A DNA stretch of 36,702 bases from contig JAHDWT010000009.1 of NCBI GenBank assembly GCA_023382795.1, positions 1-36,702 on the forward strand. Reading direction: 5' to 3'. The position numbers were made by a program, and so were the translations under genes. The notes under the pieces were generated by a model, which made no database searches, was not told the origin of the DNA, and saw only the letters and a list, made by a program, of their open reading frames with translations. Below, one piece after another: positions 8,039 through 16,357 of the stretch; position 1 is the stretch's first letter, and each line of letters begins with the position of its first letter. The DNA is from Candidatus Babelota bacterium. GTDB taxonomy: Bacteria; Babelota; Babeliae; Babelales; Vermiphilaceae.

Positions 8039-9048
8039 CTCTTGGATCGGCCATTCTTGGATCAGGTGGTGGCGGAAGCCCTTATCTTGATGTCTTGGTA
8101 ACTCGAGAACAAATAGGCCGACATGGCCCTATTACTCTGCTTAGTGTTGACGAGCTCCATTACGATGATTTGGTAGTGCCTGTTGCATTTATGGGTGCCC
8201 CACTCGTCGCACTCGAAAAACTACCAAGCGGCAAAGAATTTCAAGCAATCTTTAACAGCATCGAACGCTTTTTCGGCAGAAAACCAACTGCCATTATGCC
8301 CGCAGAAATTGGCGGCTCGAATGCTTTTACTCCTCTGACCATTGCTGGTATGTTGCAGGTTCCCGTACTTGATGCTGATAGCATTGGACGCGCGTTTCCC
8401 GAAGTGCATATGTCATCTTTCAATATCCATGGCATTACCGCAACACCTGCATTTCTAAGCGATGAGCATGGCAATGCGGTTACCCTAGAAACCGATTCGG
8501 CACTTACTATGGAACACCTCGCACGCCAAATCACCATAGCCTTCGGTTCAAATGCGGCACTTGCTGCATACATCATGACTGGTGCGCAAGCGCAAAAAGC
8601 GGCTATTAAAGGATCTATTACACGTGCAATAAATCTTGGAAATGCTATTCAGCATACTAAGACCCCTATTGAAAATCTTTTGCACACAACACAAGGAAAA
8701 CTCCTTGCACAGGGAACCATAAAACATGTTGATCAAGCAGTAGAACGAGGATTTTTAGTCGGAACTACAACCATTGTGGATAAAGAGGGTAATCAAACTC
8801 TCGTTTCCTATCAAAACGAAAATCTCATGGTGACTATCAATGGGCGTGTTATCGCTACCACACCTGATGTTATCGCTGTTCTTGATACCACGACCGGAAG
8901 AGCCATAACCACCGAAATGCTTACCTATGGTCTGCAGGTATCCATTATTACCTTTTACTCCGATCCATTATGGACAACCAAAAAGGGTTTAGCATTAACC
9001 GGGCCACGTTATTTTGGCTATGACACGGATTACACAAGCGCATTATGA
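8002..9048 (+). CDS. DUF917 family protein (S-methyl thiohydantoin desulfurase-like)
   Basis: A 348-residue cytosolic protein, near the usual DUF917 length. The family hallmark is the N-terminal LGSAILGSGGGGSPY segment (about residues 14-28), followed by MGAP (about 65) and PAEIGGSNAF (about 100). Family members occur beside HyuA-type hydantoinases; one characterised activity is desulfuration of S-methyl thiohydantoin. The start at 8002 has AAGGGAA about 6 nt upstream, inside the permease gene, giving a 37-nt overlap. Its stop overlaps an ATG of the next frame (ATGA at 9045). The precise substrate cannot be told from sequence. Confidence 0.88.
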   Translation: MQKITENMLESLALGSAILGSGGGGSPYLDVLVTREQIGRHGPITLLSVDELHYDDLVVPVAFMGAPLVALEKLPSGKEFQAIFNSIERFFGRKPTAIMPAEIGGSNAFTPLTIAGMLQVPVLDADSIGRAFPEVHMSSFNIHGITATPAFLSDEHGNAVTLETDSALTMEHLARQITIAFGSNAALAAYIMTGAQAQKAAIKGSITRAINLGNAIQHTKTPIENLLHTTQGKLLAQGTIKHVDQAVERGFLVGTTTIVDKEGNQTLVSYQNENLMVTINGRVIATTPDVIAVLDTTTGRAITTEMLTYGLQVSIITFYSDPLWTTKKGLALTGPRYFGYDTDYTSAL

Positions 9049-9062
9049 TTTCAAGGGAAACT

Positions 9063-10616
9063 ATGATGAATACCTATACTATTGGCGTTGACATTGGGGG
9101 TACCAATACCGATGCAGTGCTTGTTCGACAGGACACTGCTATCCATGCAACAACCAAAGTAACCACTACCGATTCGATTGATACCGGTTTTACACAAGCC
9201 CTCAAGAATCTTCTTGAACAAACATCTCTACTTCCATCACAAATCAGCGGAGTTTTTGTCGGAACAACACATGGTACCAATGCCATACTACAATGCGAAG
9301 ATCTTTTTCGCGTAGGCACAATTCGTATTACCGGCTCGCACTCCACGCTACTTCCTTCATGTAGCGGCTGGCCCCAGAACCTTAAAACTGCAATTCATGC
9401 AGGTATACACACCATTAGCGGCGGTTTTGAGTGTGATGGTAGAAAAACTGCACCGATCGATAGACAGGAAGTATATAACGCTGTAAATAGCCTCATCGAT
9501 GCCGGTGCTGAAAGCATTGCTATTGTAGGAACATTCTCTCCGATTAACCACGAACAAGAACTCGAGGTTGCGACGCATATAGCATCCATCTGCACGATAC
9601 CAACCTCTCTATCGCATCAATTGGGTGGGATCGGTTTTTTTGAACGTGAAAATTCTACTATACTTAACGCTGCGCTGAAAAAAAGTATGTCGCATGGTTT
9701 TGCAGCCTTACAAACTTCACTCGAGCAACTTGGAATGACATGCCCTCTCTATGTCACGCAAAATAATGGCACACTCCTTTCACTTGAAGAAGCACTTGCT
9801 TTTCCGGTACTTACTATATCAGCAGGACCTACAAACTCATTCGTCGGTTCTACAAAATTAGCCAACGTATCGGATGCCATTGTCGCTGACATTGGAGGAA
9901 CATCAACCGATGTAGGCATCGTACATAACGGCTTTGCTCGCCGATCGCTTCATACATCTTCCATAGGTGGAATCATGTTAAATTTTCCAATGCCTGACGT
10001 GCTTTCTATTGGATTAGGAGGCGGAAGCCATCTGAAACAAAATACCCATGACATTGAAGTCGGACCCATGAGCTGTGGAAAACGGTTGAAACAACAGGCA
10101 TATGCATTTGGTGGGAATACGCTCACTCTAACCGATGCTGCACTTCTGCTGCAAAACGTCACAATCGCAGGAGCAGATACATCACGAATTCCTATGGCTC
10201 GACAGGACGCTAAGGCATTTCTTGATAAAGCACAAGATGCTATTCAAACGCTTGCCAAAAAAATAGCGGGGCCACATGGCCAACTTCCTTTACTACTTAC
10301 CGGAGGCGCAAGCGCACTTTTCAAGCACACGGTTCTTGCAGAACAAGCAATCATTCCTGAATTTGCAGATGTGGCAAACGCGTATGGTGCAGCACTTGCC
10401 GAAATTTCTGGAACTATTGATACGGTAGTGTGCCTTGAAAAGCGTGAAGCTATCATAGAATCATTAATTAAACAGGCAACAGAGCAAGCAATCGCACGTG
10501 GAGCCGCACCAAACAACATTCGCGTGGTTGAGCAAGAAATAGTTCCTTATCATTACATGCCCATGAAAATGGCTCGCGTCAAAATTACTGTTGCAGGACA
10601 ACGCCATACCTTTTAA
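9063..10616 (+). CDS. Hydantoinase/oxoprolinase family protein (HyuA-type, ATP-dependent)
   Basis: A 517-residue protein of the HyuA/5-oxoprolinase family, which opens cyclic amides using ATP on an actin/Hsp70-like fold. Phosphate-binding motif 1 is GVDIGGTNTD (residues 8-17), and motif 2 is ADIGGTSTD, with Asp at about 276. The adenosine motif LLTGGASALF lies near the C-terminus. It matches the short standalone form found with DUF917 and lacks the long C-terminal extension of about 680-residue HyuA. The frame is open from an ATG at 9045 overlapping the previous stop. The ATG at 9063 is preferred because AAGGG stands 5-6 nt before it; 9066 is also possible. It is the last gene of the cassette, and a 17-bp hairpin follows. 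Confidence 0.9.
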   Translation: MMNTYTIGVDIGGTNTDAVLVRQDTAIHATTKVTTTDSIDTGFTQALKNLLEQTSLLPSQISGVFVGTTHGTNAILQCEDLFRVGTIRITGSHSTLLPSCSGWPQNLKTAIHAGIHTISGGFECDGRKTAPIDRQEVYNAVNSLIDAGAESIAIVGTFSPINHEQELEVATHIASICTIPTSLSHQLGGIGFFERENSTILNAALKKSMSHGFAALQTSLEQLGMTCPLYVTQNNGTLLSLEEALAFPVLTISAGPTNSFVGSTKLANVSDAIVADIGGTSTDVGIVHNGFARRSLHTSSIGGIMLNFPMPDVLSIGLGGGSHLKQNTHDIEVGPMSCGKRLKQQAYAFGGNTLTLTDAALLLQNVTIAGADTSRIPMARQDAKAFLDKAQDAIQTLAKKIAGPHGQLPLLLTGGASALFKHTVLAEQAIIPEFADVANAYGAALAEISGTIDTVVCLEKREAIIESLIKQATEQAIARGAAPNNIRVVEQEIVPYHYMPMKMARVKITVAGQRHTF

Positions 10617-10643
10617 AGCATCAAGCTAACTGATAGCTTACCT

Positions 10644-10686
10644 TTGCAAATCAGGAATAACCGAGCACGTTATTCCTGATTTGCAA
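10644..10686 (+). terminator. 17-bp perfect hairpin after the hydantoinase gene
   Basis: The arms 10644-10660 and 10670-10686 are perfectly complementary over 17 bp with a 9-nt loop (10661-10669), starting 28 nt after the hyuA-type stop. The position suits transcription termination or 3'-end protection. There is no T run after the stem, so it is not a classical intrinsic terminator. Confidence 0.6.
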
Positions 10687-10690
10687 CCAA

Positions 10691-10719
10691 TTGCCACATA
10701 GTAATTTTTATATTATATT
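10691..10719 (+). promoter_or_regulatory. Probable promoter of the carotenoid oxygenase gene
   Basis: TTGCCA (10691-10696), a 17-nt spacer and TATATT (10714-10719) match a sigma-70 promoter, about 47 nt before the chosen start codon. Confidence 0.5.
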
Positions 10720-10765
10720 AAAACAGTAATTTATATGGTTTGGATTATTAATGGAGTGTTATACC

Positions 10766-12445
10766 ATGTTCAAGCTGAACCCTATTCAGATAACTTTTAT
10801 TGCACTGCTTTTCACGGGAATCGGTGGTGTAGGCTCCTATTATCTTAAAATGCCTACTTCAGGTACAACTCAACATCTCCCTACCTTACACCAATCTGTT
10901 ATCCACAATTGCACTCCAGAACCACATCCAGAAACCTCACAACAACCCAAGGGCAAAAAGAAGCGCCGGACCAAGCCATCACGATTTCATAAGAAAAAAA
11001 CTCGCCCTAAAACAACCGTTGAATCCACTCATGCAAAATCCAGTTCAGTCCATCTCGCCTTTACCTCATTAAAAGAGGAAACGAACATACCTCAAAAGCT
11101 TCGCATTACCGGAAAAGTTCCAGCGTGGCTGCAAGGTGAACTGCTTCGCACTGGGCCAGCTCTCTTTGAACACAATAAGAGCCAAGCATATGCATTTTTT
11201 GATGGCTGCGCACTATTACACCGTTTCTCATGTGATCAAGGCAACATCACCTATCAAAATCACTATTTGCGCTCTCAGTACTGGGATCAGGTCCATGAAC
11301 AGGAAAAATTTGGCATGCAAACAGAAGCCAAAGGAGGCTTGTTTTCAAAACTTGGATCACTCCTCAAAGATTCTGAACCAACCTATGATAATGGGGCAAG
11401 TGATATTTGCTGCTTAGATGGAAACTTTTGCGCCATTACCGAAACGCCCCTGTATCACACCTTCGATCCTAAAGACTTTTCTCAACAAGGATTACTGAAG
11501 TTTGACGATAACCTTTCTGCGCATTATTCCTGTGCGCATCTCCATCAAGATGACAAAACGGGCGATCTCTATGGCTATGCAATCCAATTTGGTAATACGA
11601 GTACCTATATTCCTTACAAAATAAAGGCACAGAGCACCAGGCGCATTCCACTCGCAAAAATTAACGTTAGCTATCCAGCTTATATGCATAGCTTTGCATA
11701 CACTGACAAGTACCTCGTATTTATCGAACCACCATTGCGCGTTAATCCTATTGATCTGCTCTTAGGCAATAAATCATTTTTAGAAACCTATGTTTGGTAC
11801 CCAAAACAGAAAACCAATATTCTGGTACTCGACAAACACACCGGAAACACAATAGGTAAATTCAACGCTCCGCCGCTTTTTTATCTTCACCACATCAATG
11901 CCTACGAACAAGGAGGCAAGTTAATCATCGACGTACCGATCTATGAAGATCAAAGCATTGTTTCGAGTTTCAATCTTCAACCGTACCGTGAAGGGAAAAA
12001 TCCTATTATTCCCAAAGCAAAACCCACTCGTTTTACCATCGATCTGCAAAATAAGCAGATTGATTTGCACACCCTAAGTGAAATGAGTTTGGAAATGCCT
12101 CACATTAACTACGAAGTAGCGCATGGCAAACCATATACGTTTGTCTACGGAACACATATTCCCACACATCAAACTACCATGACTCATCTTATTAAGCTTG
12201 ATGTCACTAATGGTAATACGCTCTTGTGGCATGAAGACGGCTGTTACCCAGGTGAGCCAGTGTTCGTAGCAGCACCAACCGGCAACACTGAAGATGATGG
12301 CGTTCTTTTAAGTGTGGTATTGGACACGCGTACGGGAACATCGTTCTTGCTCATACTTGATGCTCATACCATGCAGGAATACGCACGGGCTCACCTTACT
12401 CACCACGTGCCATTAGATTCACACGGTCATTTTTATAAGCGATGA
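10766..12445 (+). CDS. Membrane-anchored carotenoid cleavage oxygenase family protein
   Basis: A 559-residue protein of the RPE65/carotenoid oxygenase family, non-haem iron enzymes that split carotenoid or stilbene double bonds with O2. The start at 10766 has GGAG 9 nt upstream; the ATG at 10751 does not. Residues 1-28 form a hydrophobic anchor or uncleaved signal, followed by a lysine/arginine-rich linker (KGKKKRR...FHKKKTRPK). The catalytic domain starts at about 110 with VPAWLQGELLRTGPALF. The four iron-binding histidines appear conserved: SAHYSCAHLH, MHSF, FYLHHINAYE and the C-terminal DSHGHF. The positive linker would face the cytoplasm or bind membrane lipid or nucleic acid. No carotenoid-synthesis or rhodopsin gene is nearby, so the substrate is unknown and may come from a host. 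The protease gene lies 50 nt downstream. Confidence 0.88.
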   Translation: MFKLNPIQITFIALLFTGIGGVGSYYLKMPTSGTTQHLPTLHQSVIHNCTPEPHPETSQQPKGKKKRRTKPSRFHKKKTRPKTTVESTHAKSSSVHLAFTSLKEETNIPQKLRITGKVPAWLQGELLRTGPALFEHNKSQAYAFFDGCALLHRFSCDQGNITYQNHYLRSQYWDQVHEQEKFGMQTEAKGGLFSKLGSLLKDSEPTYDNGASDICCLDGNFCAITETPLYHTFDPKDFSQQGLLKFDDNLSAHYSCAHLHQDDKTGDLYGYAIQFGNTSTYIPYKIKAQSTRRIPLAKINVSYPAYMHSFAYTDKYLVFIEPPLRVNPIDLLLGNKSFLETYVWYPKQKTNILVLDKHTGNTIGKFNAPPLFYLHHINAYEQGGKLIIDVPIYEDQSIVSSFNLQPYREGKNPIIPKAKPTRFTIDLQNKQIDLHTLSEMSLEMPHINYEVAHGKPYTFVYGTHIPTHQTTMTHLIKLDVTNGNTLLWHEDGCYPGEPVFVAAPTGNTEDDGVLLSVVLDTRTGTSFLLILDAHTMQEYARAHLTHHVPLDSHGHFYKR

Positions 12446-12495
12446 ATTCACAATGACATCGCTCAATTCCTAAGAACATTATATGGAGGTTTTCT

Positions 12496-13365
12496 ATGGA
12501 AACACGTACACAAAAAATACTTTTTCTGATAGATATCACAGCATTAGGTATTATCGCACTAGCACTCTACGGGAGATCTCCAAAATTTTCGCAACGAGAT
12601 GATCGTCCTTTGACTATAAAAACTACCAAAACTTCACCACAACAATCAAAAAAGCGTAACGATGCTATTTTTAATCATGAACATCCTCGTGAAGAAGATT
12701 TTTGGCAAGCATGCGAACACTTAAAAAACGATCCTACGTTTAATCCCAAAGACGACATTGCATTCGTACATCAAATTGGTAAAGCATACCGCACAACAAC
12801 CTTTGCCAAAGAACAATGTGCACAACAGAAACAAGATTTTGGTTCAAGACCTGCAAACAAAAAAACGCGCACCATAATCATAGATAGCTTAAAACAAGCC
12901 AATTGCCCTGTGATTGACATGCCTATTTACCAGCTTGATCAGTGTAATCTAGGCTCTGCAACCGGAGTCACCAGTGCGCAAGCAATCTGGATCAATGAGC
13001 GAGAAATCGGTGATGATGCCATTGAATTAGCACGTGCTTGCACGCATGAAGCTGGACACTGGTATTACCAACACAGCTTGTGGTCTATGATCTATGGCAA
13101 AGTTACATCGGAACAGAGAGAATTTGATGCCGATGAATTCAGTTTTCATGCACTTACCCCGCAGCTACGTAAACAAGTACTCGCGCGCGCAAAACAAAAA
13201 TTAAATCCTAAAAATTTTATTCGCGATGAACAGCTTAAGGAATTACTAAAACCCCAGCTCATAAAGCGCGATGGAGAGACCATATATGCACTCACACTTC
13301 CAGAACAAGAACATAGTGAAAACATTGTTGCCGTCGCACAAAAGACTTCACTTCAATTAGCATAA
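12496..13365 (+). CDS. Membrane-anchored M48-like zinc metalloprotease
   Basis: A 289-residue protein with an N-terminal hydrophobic segment (about residues 9-25) and then a soluble domain. The zinc-protease motif HEAGH occupies residues 184-188. A downstream E-F-D-A-D (E209 to D213) matches the M48 third-ligand pattern ExxAD. Four cysteines around the catalytic domain suggest folding outside the cytoplasm. The start has a strong GGAGG site. It follows the carotenoid oxygenase by 50 nt, so the two are likely cotranscribed, but no functional tie is evident. M48 members process or degrade membrane and periplasmic proteins; the target here is unknown. Confidence 0.7.
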   Translation: METRTQKILFLIDITALGIIALALYGRSPKFSQRDDRPLTIKTTKTSPQQSKKRNDAIFNHEHPREEDFWQACEHLKNDPTFNPKDDIAFVHQIGKAYRTTTFAKEQCAQQKQDFGSRPANKKTRTIIIDSLKQANCPVIDMPIYQLDQCNLGSATGVTSAQAIWINEREIGDDAIELARACTHEAGHWYYQHSLWSMIYGKVTSEQREFDADEFSFHALTPQLRKQVLARAKQKLNPKNFIRDEQLKELLKPQLIKRDGETIYALTLPEQEHSENIVAVAQKTSLQLA

Positions 13366-13379
13366 TTATGACACATAAA

Positions 13380-13436
13380 AACACGGCGCATTGTCCAATG
13401 AGCGGAGAGGCTTTCCACAGGACAATGCGCCGTGTT
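13380..13436. terminator. Bidirectional terminator between convergent genes
   Basis: A 17-bp perfect inverted repeat (13380-13396 with 13420-13436), GC-rich, with a 23-nt loop. Read on the minus strand it is followed by a run of five T, which suits termination of the Cache-domain gene. On the plus strand the tail is TGTGTTTT, weaker, serving the protease gene. Confidence 0.75.
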
Positions 13437-13458
13437 GTGTGTTTTACGCTATCAAACG

Positions 13459-15399
13459 CTATTGAAAAAAGCTAGATCCTACAACATAAAATACGCCATC
13501 CTTTTCCAAAGGCTCTACATACGCTATTTTTTGTTTGCCACGTTCTTTAAATACTACTCGTCCCGGACCTTTTTTTGCCGTGTTGATAAACAGTTTTACA
13601 TATTCTCTACCATCTTCGTCTTTGGCATTAAACATTTGACGCCAGATATAATTGTGGTCCTCACCCCACACATAGCAGATTCCTTTGTCGTCAAAAACAA
13701 AAACATCCAAATCCCCTCGCACAAAGCGACCGTTTCTTTCTGATATCTGGCCAAATGCCATATAACGCGGATTACTTTCAATCGTGCTTATTGCGCTCTT
13801 AATAAGCAGCTGCATCGTTTCTGGCTTAGAAATCGGATAGAGGCCTGAGGCTATGACATACTCATCTTGCCCAAGAGTGACTAGCTCTGCGTAAACAAAC
13901 CAGAAGGCATTTTTCAACATAAAGTCGACCCATCCACCACCGTCCTTTGCTTTAGCAATCATCTCGCGCACCATATATTTACCATACTCATCTTGCACGT
14001 CCCATTGATTCGATCCTATTAAATCGGGATTCCCACCATGTGCTATGCAATTGCCTTTGGTATCATAGAGCATTACATACAAGTCTCCATAACGAAAAGC
14101 ATTACTTACCTTACTGTTAATCTCTTCTGCTGCTTGACTCTTTCCATGACCCTGCATATAGACATAGCCCTGGCGAACCAAATCAACTACTTCATCGCGC
14201 CCAGCATCAGGATAATAACCGCAAGCTATAAAATAATTCTTTCCCTTTTCATCGGTCACTTTTTCAGCATACGTAATTTTGTGAGCTCGCTTGGATTCGT
14301 ACTCCACCCAAACACCTTCAGTTGTTTTTTGTAATTTTTCAATGATTTCACGATTGACATACCGTCCTTCTGCATCGCGATAATCAATACTGTTTTGCCC
14401 GATTAAACCAGGACGATCGCCCTGAGCAACGATATTTCCTTCAAAATCAAGCGCAAAAAGGTACAGATCGCCGTATACAAACTTCCCGAGTGGATAGCTA
14501 ATTTTTCCGAATGCTTCTTGAACGTCTTTACCAGCACGCGAGGTTTCTCTAAAAAGCTCAACAGCGCTACGAACCAAGCCTACGGTAGAATCTCGTTTGG
14601 AATGAGGATAATAACCAGCACCAATGACATATACATTGCCATCTTTTACCACTTGCTGGACATACGTTATCTTGGTTGAATTACGCCATTGGTAGGTAAC
14701 CCATCCACCACCGCTTTTTCCGCTTTCGATAATGATGCGCACAATATAATTACCAAAATCATCCTTTAAATCCCACTGATTGTCCCATATATAGTACTCT
14801 TGCAACCCCTGCGCTAAACAAACGCCATCAAGATTGTATACAAACAAATATATCTCGCCATCGATGAAGTCTTTATTAAAGGTAAATGCACTCATAGCTT
14901 CATTTTCAGGGTGTGTTTTGAGATATTCAGCTCCATTTGCAACAAGTGCTACCGAAGCCTTTCTTCGTTGTTCAGTAAATTCTTTTTCATTAAATCCTGG
15001 AATTACCGTACTTTCTGTATACGCTGCTGCTGGAGCATTGTAATTTGGATCTTTTTGACGCGCTACATCGGATGCTCGTACCGTCTTGGCCTGTGACGAT
15101 TTTCCGTTCTGGCGAGTGGGAGAAGGTTTCTTAGTTTTTGCAGATGGCGTAGCAGATGCTTGTGATTGTTGAGCAGAGCGATCACCAATAAATTTTACCT
15201 CTTGTCCTTGGCGTTGACGCTCGACAACTGCTTCTAATTCATCTTTCTGAGGGATTATATTGCCATTGTCAGCCGTTCCTACGGTGCTTTCTACCTGCAT
15301 ATTATAGCGAGTGTTGCGCGTCATTTCTTTGGGCAACTTGGCATATAAGAAAGGATAACCACCACATAATAACGCACTTATGACTATCATGTACTTCAT
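13459..15399 (-). CDS. Exported protein with four tandem Cache sensor domains
   Basis: A 646-residue protein. The ATG at 15399 has AGGAAG just upstream; an ATG at 15456 would add 19 residues before the signal peptide. Residues 1-20 are a signal peptide (MKYMIVISALLCGGYPFLYA). A low-complexity Ser/Thr/Lys/Gln linker follows to about 130. Then four single-Cache (sCache_2-like) repeats are seen at roughly 140-276, 277-408, 409-533 and 535-646. Each contains a GD/GE-[LI]Y-x-F/M-V strand pair, a DE/DD-x-GxY-V segment, a GGGW-like turn (GGGW, EGVW, GGGW, GPGR) and a YVIGAGYYP-like end (lost in the last, GSSFF). Cache domains bind small ligands in chemoreceptors and kinases. Here no membrane or signalling domain follows, so it may be a free ligand-binding protein. 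Confidence 0.88.
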   Translation of the reverse strand: MKYMIVISALLCGGYPFLYAKLPKEMTRNTRYNMQVESTVGTADNGNIIPQKDELEAVVERQRQGQEVKFIGDRSAQQSQASATPSAKTKKPSPTRQNGKSSQAKTVRASDVARQKDPNYNAPAAAYTESTVIPGFNEKEFTEQRRKASVALVANGAEYLKTHPENEAMSAFTFNKDFIDGEIYLFVYNLDGVCLAQGLQEYYIWDNQWDLKDDFGNYIVRIIIESGKSGGGWVTYQWRNSTKITYVQQVVKDGNVYVIGAGYYPHSKRDSTVGLVRSAVELFRETSRAGKDVQEAFGKISYPLGKFVYGDLYLFALDFEGNIVAQGDRPGLIGQNSIDYRDAEGRYVNREIIEKLQKTTEGVWVEYESKRAHKITYAEKVTDEKGKNYFIACGYYPDAGRDEVVDLVRQGYVYMQGHGKSQAAEEINSKVSNAFRYGDLYVMLYDTKGNCIAHGGNPDLIGSNQWDVQDEYGKYMVREMIAKAKDGGGWVDFMLKNAFWFVYAELVTLGQDEYVIASGLYPISKPETMQLLIKSAISTIESNPRYMAFGQISERNGRFVRGDLDVFVFDDKGICYVWGEDHNYIWRQMFNAKDEDGREYVKLFINTAKKGPGRVVFKERGKQKIAYVEPLEKDGVFYVVGSSFFQ

Positions 15400-15416
15400 A
15401 CAACTTCCTTTGATAA

Positions 15417-15453
15417 TCAGAAAGAGAGCTCGGATGGCAAGCTCTCTTTCTGA
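15417..15453 (-). terminator. Hairpin between the Bax inhibitor-1 and Cache genes
   Basis: 14-bp perfect stem (15417-15430 with 15440-15453) and a 9-nt loop, just after the Bax-inhibitor gene and 18 nt before the Cache gene start on the minus strand. It lacks a T run, so attenuation or mRNA-end protection is as likely as full termination. Confidence 0.5.
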
Positions 15454-15500
15454 CAATATTCACCATTCCCGAACACAGAACATAATTATGTCGTGCTCTT

Positions 15501-16193
15501 TCAATCATTACGCCGAGCACCCATAAAACGCAAGAGCGACAAAAATAAGTTAATAAAATCGAGATAGAGCGACAATGCGCCAAACAGCGCAACTTTGTTG
15601 GCTGTTTCATGATCATAAACAAACTGACGAGCGAGTAATTTAATTCTTTGCGCATCATATGCTGCTAATAAACTAAACAACACTACCCCAACAGCCGAAA
15701 GCAGGTAAGAAACACTAGCACTTTGAAAATAAAGATTGATAAGTCCGGTCAAAATCATTCCAATAAGGATCATGAATCCAACACTACCAATCGATGTTAG
15801 ATCTGCTTGCGTAAAATATCCGTAAAGAGCCATTGCGCAAAACATTGCGGCAGTCACAAAAAAAGTTATATAAATAGACGTCTCTTGATACATAAAAAAA
15901 ATAGCTGACATCGTAACGCCTACTGAACACGCATAAATCGTAAACAGAATCGCTGCTGTCATAAAGCTCATACGATTAAGTAGAAATGAGATAGCGAGCA
16001 CCAAGCCCAGCTGCAAAAATATAATCGCACCTACATATGTTGGATTAGAGAAAATGCTTTTAAACAACGCAGCAGACTGTCCTATATAGTAAGCAATTGA
16101 GGCGGTAATTGCCAATGCTGCCGACATCCAGCCATATACGCGATACATGCTGAAGGTCGCACTATCAACATGAGGATATTGGGTGTACATCAT
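15501..16193 (-). CDS. Bax inhibitor-1 / YccA-YbhL family membrane protein
   Basis: A 230-residue inner-membrane protein with seven hydrophobic segments, the normal size of bacterial BI-1/YccA proteins. The start of the domain (YRVYGWMSAALAITASIAYY) and the end (LSLYLDFINLFLSLLRFMG) carry the family pattern, including the conserved YDAQRIK before the last two helices. Relatives include YccA, which modulates FtsH, and the calcium-leak channel BsYetJ. The eukaryotic member suppresses cell death. AGG lies 5 nt before the start at 16193. It is upstream of the Cache gene on the same strand, separated by a hairpin. Confidence 0.93.
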   Translation of the reverse strand: MMYTQYPHVDSATFSMYRVYGWMSAALAITASIAYYIGQSAALFKSIFSNPTYVGAIIFLQLGLVLAISFLLNRMSFMTAAILFTIYACSVGVTMSAIFFMYQETSIYITFFVTAAMFCAMALYGYFTQADLTSIGSVGFMILIGMILTGLINLYFQSASVSYLLSAVGVVLFSLLAAYDAQRIKLLARQFVYDHETANKVALFGALSLYLDFINLFLSLLRFMGARRND

Positions 16194-16357
16194 AATAACC
16201 TTTCATGAACATAAAAAATGATGACTTACTTTAATACAACATATAAATCTTTTTATCATGTTATCATAGTTCCTTTCTTGGGTATCTTCTTGCAAGATTA
16301 AATGCGAGTATAGTAAATATATAGCAAAATTTATCACGACATTAATAAAGGATGAGT

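Noticed and set aside
10644-10686. Third copy of the 17-nt repeat core found around the DUF4143 gene
   Set aside because: The stem contains ATTCCTGATTTGCA, resembling ATTCTGATTGCA, but two extra bases are needed and the position in the hairpin (stem, not loop) differs. Chance similarity is more likely.
13432-15096. Several plus-strand open frames opposite the Cache gene
   Set aside because: They lie wholly antisense to a well-supported gene, with no domain and no convincing ribosome site.
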